From: Planctomycetia bacterium
GTDB taxonomy: Bacteria; Planctomycetota; UBA11346
Assembly: GCA_005801395.1 (NCBI GenBank)
Contig: SYDV01000090.1
Location: forward strand, 1 to 7,389
Reading direction: 5' to 3'
Length of the DNA stretch: 7,389 nt
The position numbers and the translations under genes are program-made. The notes beneath the pieces are model-generated. The model was not told where the DNA came from and did not search any database. It saw only the letters and a program-made list of their open reading frames with translations. This document shows positions 6,838-7,389 of this stretch, piece after piece. Every line of letters begins with the position of its first letter. The stretch's first letter is position 1.

Positions 6838-7389
6838 GTGACGGTGGGTGAAGAGGCCGTCATTTTCATCGTTGACCCAGCCGAAGCGGGGCGCGAGCGT
6901 GCAGGGGTGCAAACGGCTACACTATCTACTGCGGCGAAGGCGTTATCGATCCAACTGCGTCAGGTTACTGCCCCGCCGCCGGTGACCCATATCTACGATC
7001 CGCTGACCTATGCGTGGGAAATGCACGACTTGTACGCGATCCGTTATGGAACCGGAAAGAAAAAAGTCCTATTTTTAGGTATGAATCCAGGCCCTTTTGG
7101 GATGGCGCAAACCGGGATTCCCTTCGGTGAAGTTGCGTCGGTTCGCGATTGGTTAAAGCTAGAAGCGATGGTGCGTAAACCAGCAAATGAGCACCCAAAA
7201 CGCCCGATAACCGGCCTAAAATGCACGCGCAGCGAAGTCAGCGGTCGTCGGATGTGGGGCTTGTTTGCCCAGCGCTTTGGCACGCCAGAGAAGTTTTTTC
7301 GCGATCACTTCGTCGTGAACTGGTGCCCGTTAGCCTTTATGGAAGAAAGCGGGCGCAATTTTACCCCCGATCACTTGCCGAAAGACGTA
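6838..7389 (+). CDS. SMUG1-type uracil-DNA glycosylase (3' end cut by window)
   Basis: Open from a stop at 6835-6837 to the window edge, 184 codons. It is a base-excision-repair enzyme that removes uracil (and in characterised members oxidised pyrimidines such as hydroxymethyluracil) from DNA. The family signature is unmistakable: LFLGMNPGPFGMAQTG at about 78-93, where Asn83 matches the catalytic-pocket Asn (Asn85 in human SMUG1), followed by IPFGEV, VRDWL, EHPKRP, SEVSG and SGRNFTP, all in vertebrate SMUG1 order. YDPLTYAWEMH at about 55-65 matches the conserved N-terminal segment. The C-terminal part with the catalytic-loop His (human His239) lies beyond the window. The start is uncertain: GTG 6838, 6844 or 6907 are possible, none has a good ribosome site, and the first 20 or so residues do not match known SMUG1 termini. 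Confidence 0.93.
   Translation, partial: MTVGEEAVIFIVDPAEAGRERAGVQTATLSTAAKALSIQLRQVTAPPPVTHIYDPLTYAWEMHDLYAIRYGTGKKKVLFLGMNPGPFGMAQTGIPFGEVASVRDWLKLEAMVRKPANEHPKRPITGLKCTRSEVSGRRMWGLFAQRFGTPEKFFRDHFVVNWCPLAFMEESGRNFTPDHLPKDV

Noticed and set aside
6965..7283. Minus-strand open frames over the SMUG1 region
   Set aside because: They lie opposite strongly conserved SMUG1 motifs and encode nothing recognisable.

Overview
The window looks like a piece of a Gram-negative chromosome of the PVC group (Planctomycetota, Verrucomicrobiota and relatives). Three things point there: a short ECF sigma factor of the type common in those phyla, an anti-sigma-like membrane protein with a FecR/PVC-style N-terminus rather than a zinc-binding anti-sigma domain, and a bacterial SMUG1 uracil-DNA glycosylase, an enzyme known from a scattered set of bacteria that includes PVC members. 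An LPS-kinase-like gene implies a lipopolysaccharide-type outer membrane. The assignment is inference from protein character, not from a search. No mobile element, CRISPR array, tRNA or rRNA was seen.

Layout. Bases 1-327 hold no convincing gene. Two plus-strand genes follow as an overlapping pair: a WaaP/InaA-type lipopolysaccharide kinase-like protein (328-1071) and a membrane-anchored protein resembling a TIM-barrel glycoside hydrolase (1061-2170). They converge on a four-gene minus-strand cluster spanning 6778 down to 2205. In transcription order it encodes an ECF sigma factor, a single-pass membrane protein (anti-sigma-like N-terminus, transmembrane helix, Pro/Ala/Thr linker, alpha/beta-hydrolase, HEAT repeats), a secreted paralogue of the hydrolase-HEAT part, and a YkgJ-type cysteine-cluster protein. 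A SMUG1 gene (6838 to the window end, truncated) diverges from the sigma gene.

How the genes may work together. The sigma and hydrolase genes overlap by 8 bases, so a sigma/anti-sigma pair is the natural reading. The anti-sigma partner would carry an apparently intact Ser-Asp-His hydrolase on the outside of the inner membrane, and the next gene encodes a free exported version of the same enzyme. This suggests a surface-sensing or substrate-responsive circuit in which the sensor is, or descends from, an esterase. The substrate is unknown. The kinase and barrel protein probably act together on an envelope glycan or lipid A core. SMUG1 is a DNA-repair gene with no evident link to the rest.
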